The notes under the pieces are model-generated. The model was not told where the DNA came from. It saw only the letters and a program-made list of their open reading frames with translations, and did no database searches. From contig JADCRB010000016.1 of NCBI GenBank assembly GCA_021464245.1, forward strand, positions 568,348-632,347: a stretch of 64,000 bases of DNA, read 5' to 3'. Shown piece after piece: positions 60,746 through 64,000 of the stretch (positions within the stretch are counted from its first letter, which is position 1; each line of letters begins with the position of its first letter). The translations under genes were made by a program, and so were the position numbers. Origin of the DNA: Carallia brachiata (taxonomy: Eukaryota; Streptophyta; Magnoliopsida; Malpighiales; Rhizophoraceae).

Positions 60746-63700
60746 TCCCCATGCAATTAGGTGACAATAAGGATAAGATTTATTATGATGTTTTGCCCAT
60801 GGACGTAGCTCATATTTTCCTAGGTTGCTCTTACCTCTATGACTTTAATGTGACCAATTGCAGTCGGGAGAATACCTATGACTTCAAGTGTGAAGGCAAG
60901 AATATCATACTAAACCCAGGGCTTGTTAAGGATGTGAGGCCAAAACCCAAATCTCTTCCCCCTTGTTTCTGCTAATAAAGGCATTCACATTTTGGACCGT
61001 AAGGCCTTCAAAAGGGAGTTAGGGAATAATGACCACCTGATAGTTGTTGTTTCTAAAGAGGTTAGTCCATAGTCAAGCACACTTCCAGTTGACCTTCCTC
61101 TTGCTTTTGGAAAATTGCTAGAGGAATTTGTGCATATTATGCCCAATGACCTTCCCAGTGAGCTCCCACCTATATGGGACATATAGCATGCCATTGACTT
61201 AGTTCTTAGTTTATAGTTGCCTAATCTTCCATATTATATGATGAACTCTAAGGAATATGAAGAGTTAAATAGGCAAGTGGAAGCATTATTGTCTAAGGGC
61301 TTTGTGCGACATAGCCTTAGTCCTTGTGCTGTTCCTACTTTATTGACCCTATGGCTCATGGAGGATGTGTGTTGATAGTTGAGCTATCAACAAGGTCACT
61401 ATTAAGTATCAATTTTCTATTCCTAGGCTAGAGGATATGTTCAACATGCTAGCTAGTTTTAGTTGGTATTCCAAAATAGACCTTTGTAGTGGGTATCATT
61501 AAATACGCTCTTAGCTTGGTGATGAGTGGAAGACTGTGGTTAAAATACAAGATGGGTTGTATGAGTGGCTTGTCATGCCTTTTAGGTTGTCAGATGCTCT
61601 CATTATATTTATGAGGGTTATAACTCATGTCCTAAAGTCATTCATCAATCAATTTCTAGTTGTCTACTTCGATGACATCTTGATCTATAGTAAGCATGAG
61701 AAAGAACACTTGGATCATTTGCTGTTAGTTTTCATGACTCTTAGGGAAGCTAAATTGTATGCTAACCTTAAAAAGTACATATTTTTGTAGCCTAAGGTAC
61801 TGTTTTTAGGATTTATTGTGTCTTCTTGTGGTATAGCTATGGATCCTGAAAAGTTTGGGTCATTCGAGAGTGGCCTAAGCCTAAGTCTTTTACTAAAGCT
61901 CGTAGCTTCCATAGTTTAGCCTACTTATATCGGAGGTTCATTAAGGAATTCAGTACCATTATGACCCCTACCACTGATTGCTTGAAAAAAGGGAGATTTC
62001 AGTGGTTTAATAATGGTTCAATAGCTTTTAAAGACATTAAAAAGCAAATCACTGAAGCTCCCATTCTCAGCCATTTTGACTTCAACCAGGTATTTGAAGT
62101 TGCTTGTTATGCTTAAGGAGTTGGAATTGGAAGAGTCCTGAGTCGGGAAGGATACCTCTTTGCCTTTTTCAGCGAAAAACTCAATGAGGCAAGCAGAAGT
62201 ATTATACTTATGATAAGGAGTTCTATGCTATTATGCAGTCTCTTTGTCATTGGAGGTACTATCTGCTGCCCAAAGAGTTTGTTTTATTTTATGTTACTTG
62301 AATTTTCAAAAAAAATTAAATGTTAAGCATGCTAAAATAGGTTGAATTTCTTAATGAGTTTTCTTTTGTGCTTAAACATTGTTCTGGTGTAGAAAACAAA
62401 GCTGCTAATGCTCTGAATTGAGTTGTGTGTGTCCTTCAGAAGTTGCATGCACATGTTGTAGGTTTTGAGAGGTTGTATGATGAGTACCCTGTTTGTCTTG
62501 ATTTTGGTCTTATTTTGCAGTCTATTAGTGATGGACATCGTAGAGATTATGTTGATTTTGTTGTACATGATGGATTTTCGTTAGAGCTAACAAGTGGTGC
62601 ATTCCACGTACATTACTTTGTAACTTTTTAATTTGGGAAATGCATGCTAGTGGGTTAGCTAGTCACATAGGAAGGGATAACACCACTGCATTTGTTAAGA
62701 ATTGGTTCTACTAGCCTTCCTTGAAAAGAGACATTTTTAGGATTTTGTCACAATGTTGCACTTGTTAAATTGCTAAAGTTAAAAAATATAACACTAGTTT
62801 GTACATTCCACTTCCTATTCCATATGTACCTTGGCAAGATGTTAGTATGGATTTTATACTTAGTTTATCTAGAACAGCTCATGGTAATGATTGCATTCAT
62901 GTGGTTGTAGATAGATTTACTAAAATGGCCCATTTCATTCCATATAATAAGTCCACTAATGTATCTCATATTGCAAAGCTATTTTTTAGTGAAGTTCTTA
63001 GATTACACGATTTGCCTATTTCCTTTGTGTCTAATAAAAATGTTATATTTGTTAGTTACTTTTGGAAGACACTTTGGAAATTTTTTGGGACATGTTTGAA
63101 TTTTAATCTGCATTTCATCCTCAAACAGATGGTCAAACTAAGGTAGTTAACTGAAGTTTGGGAGATTTACTTAGGTGTTTAGTGGGTGAGAAACAAGGTA
63201 ACATAGACTTGCTTACAATAATTACCACGAGTTGTTCTACTGGTAAGAGTCCTTTTGAAATTTGTTTATGGTTATACTCCTCGTATACTTGTGGACCTTG
63301 TTCTCCTTCCTTATGATCTTCGATCTTCTGAACCTAATGAAAACTTTGCTACACACATTCATAACCTACATGCTAAGATTCGACATGAAATTGTTTTAAG
63401 TATTGCTGATTATAAGCTTGCTGCTGATGTGAGTGATTTTTTCATGGTTGGCATTCATCCTAAGCTATTCACCAAAAACAAGCCCAAGAATTTACAAGCC
63501 TGAGCCATTGGCCCATACACCATCATTGAAAAACTTGAACCTAATGTATATTTGCTTGATTTACTAGCTGACTTCCTCACTGAGGCACTTTTGAGCGTCC
63601 TTCTTTGCCTTCTAGTCTCTCTGCAAGTATTGCTATGCCTAAGACGCCTTCTTTGCTCCATGTGTTGAGGATATTGAGACTATCCTAGATGATGAGTATG

Positions 63701-63862
63701 TTGGTTCTTCTCTTGGAGGATTCGACGCTATCTTATTCAGTGAAAAGGTCATCCTGCCTCTGATGTTACTTGGGTTCTTGAGGATGATCTTCGTTTGATG
63801 GATCTTAAGTTTCTTGATACTTACTTGGCGTCTTCCTCAACCAAGTCGAGTTCTTTTCAACT

Positions 63863-64000
63863 AGAGAGGAATGATGTAGTTGCTGTTGCTGATAAAAATT
63901 TCTTTTCCCAAAATTTTTTTTGGAAGTTTGAGTCCGCGTAGGAGTTGTTAGTTAGTTATCTAGTCATTTAACCAAATTCAGGACGTGTTTCAGTTATTTC
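63863..64000 (+). repeat. polypurine tract and start of the 3' LTR
   Basis: AGAGAGGAA ends at 63871 and is followed by TGATGTAGTTGCTG, the expected junction of a polypurine tract and a TG-starting LTR. The LTR continues past the window, so its comparison with the short 5' LTR remnant cannot be made here. Confidence 0.55.

Larger units (their letters stand above)
57981..64000 (+). mobile_element. Ty3/gypsy retrotransposon running off the right edge
   Basis: From the left: about 50 bp of 5' LTR end, primer site, a 1.07-kb leader, gag starting at ATG 59126 (MVNNKKGVKFTT), a gag core near 59640-60060, a knuckle CFCCHKKGYITSHC near 60325-60366 in which the family's His is Tyr, protease LVIDGGSTMNVIV near 60600-60640, reverse transcriptase at 61230-61790 with active site YFDD at 61665-61676, RNase H, integrase HHCC part near 62650-62790 and core at 62820-63130 (VVVDRFTKMAHFIPY). 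Stops and frame changes make it non-functional. A 3' LTR appears to begin at 63872. Confidence 0.9.

Noticed and set aside
46957..64000. Possible endogenous plant virus (pararetrovirus) in the retroelement block
   Set aside because: Each recognisable segment has Ty1/copia or Ty3/gypsy domain order, with integrase and tRNA-Met-type primer sites; no movement-protein or coat-protein features were seen.
1..64000. tRNA, rRNA or CRISPR array
   Set aside because: No cloverleaf with proper A and B boxes, no rRNA core sequence and no regularly spaced identical repeats were seen. The regular repeats are microsatellites, tandem minisatellites or LTRs.

Overview
The window looks like nuclear DNA of a dicot plant. 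It is AT-rich, its genes are split by GT-AG introns, it carries plant-specific families (AP2/ERF factor, PP2-type F-box protein, chloroplast KsgA-type methyltransferase), and much of it is decayed Ty1/copia and Ty3/gypsy retrotransposons, foldback elements and AT microsatellites. No bacterial, organellar or viral genome features, rRNA, tRNA or CRISPR array were seen. The species cannot be told from this alone.

Layout. 1-3.1 kb: AT-rich intergenic DNA with simple repeats, ending in a candidate MITE. 3.8-4.8 kb: URM1, the ubiquitin-like sulfur carrier (4 coding exons, +). 5-8.2 kb: foldback and repeat-derived DNA. 8.2-11.4 kb: GEN1-type Rad2/XPG Holliday-junction resolvase (8 coding exons, +), with an apparent C-terminal frameshift. 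12.75-16.2 kb: PFC1, plastid rRNA dimethyladenosine transferase (10 coding exons, +). 16.2-31 kb: gene-poor, with a gypsy remnant (-), a Myb/SANT-like pseudogene (+), a PPR pseudogene (-) and several tandem or inverted repeats. 31.2-32.1 kb: intronless AP2/ERF transcription factor (+). 33-37 kb: a perfect 21-bp hairpin, a degenerate AT-rich tandem array, a receptor-kinase C-terminal scrap between 31-bp direct repeats, and a 5'-truncated LINE with target-site duplications. 37.9-39.5 kb: F-box protein PP2-A13-like (3 coding exons, -). 40.9-64 kb: a block of decayed LTR elements: one copia with both LTRs, a gypsy (Tat-like), two copia fragments in opposite orientations, and a second gypsy running off the right edge.

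The five intact genes are independent housekeeping or regulatory loci, not a pathway cluster: tRNA thiolation and urmylation (URM1), recombination intermediate resolution (GEN1), plastid ribosome assembly (PFC1), transcription control (ERF) and SCF substrate recognition (PP2-A13-like). From memory of Arabidopsis locus numbers, PFC1 and GEN1 are near neighbours on chromosome 1, and URM1-like and PP2-A13 are near neighbours on chromosome 3, so the gene order looks ancestral. I found no convincing new multi-gene system. The most notable items are the GEN1 C-terminal frameshift just after an apparent PCNA-binding motif, the perfect hairpin at 33.0 kb, the boxed kinase fragment at 34.9 kb, and several unclassified foldback elements. 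All exon borders, identities and repeat comparisons were made by eye.
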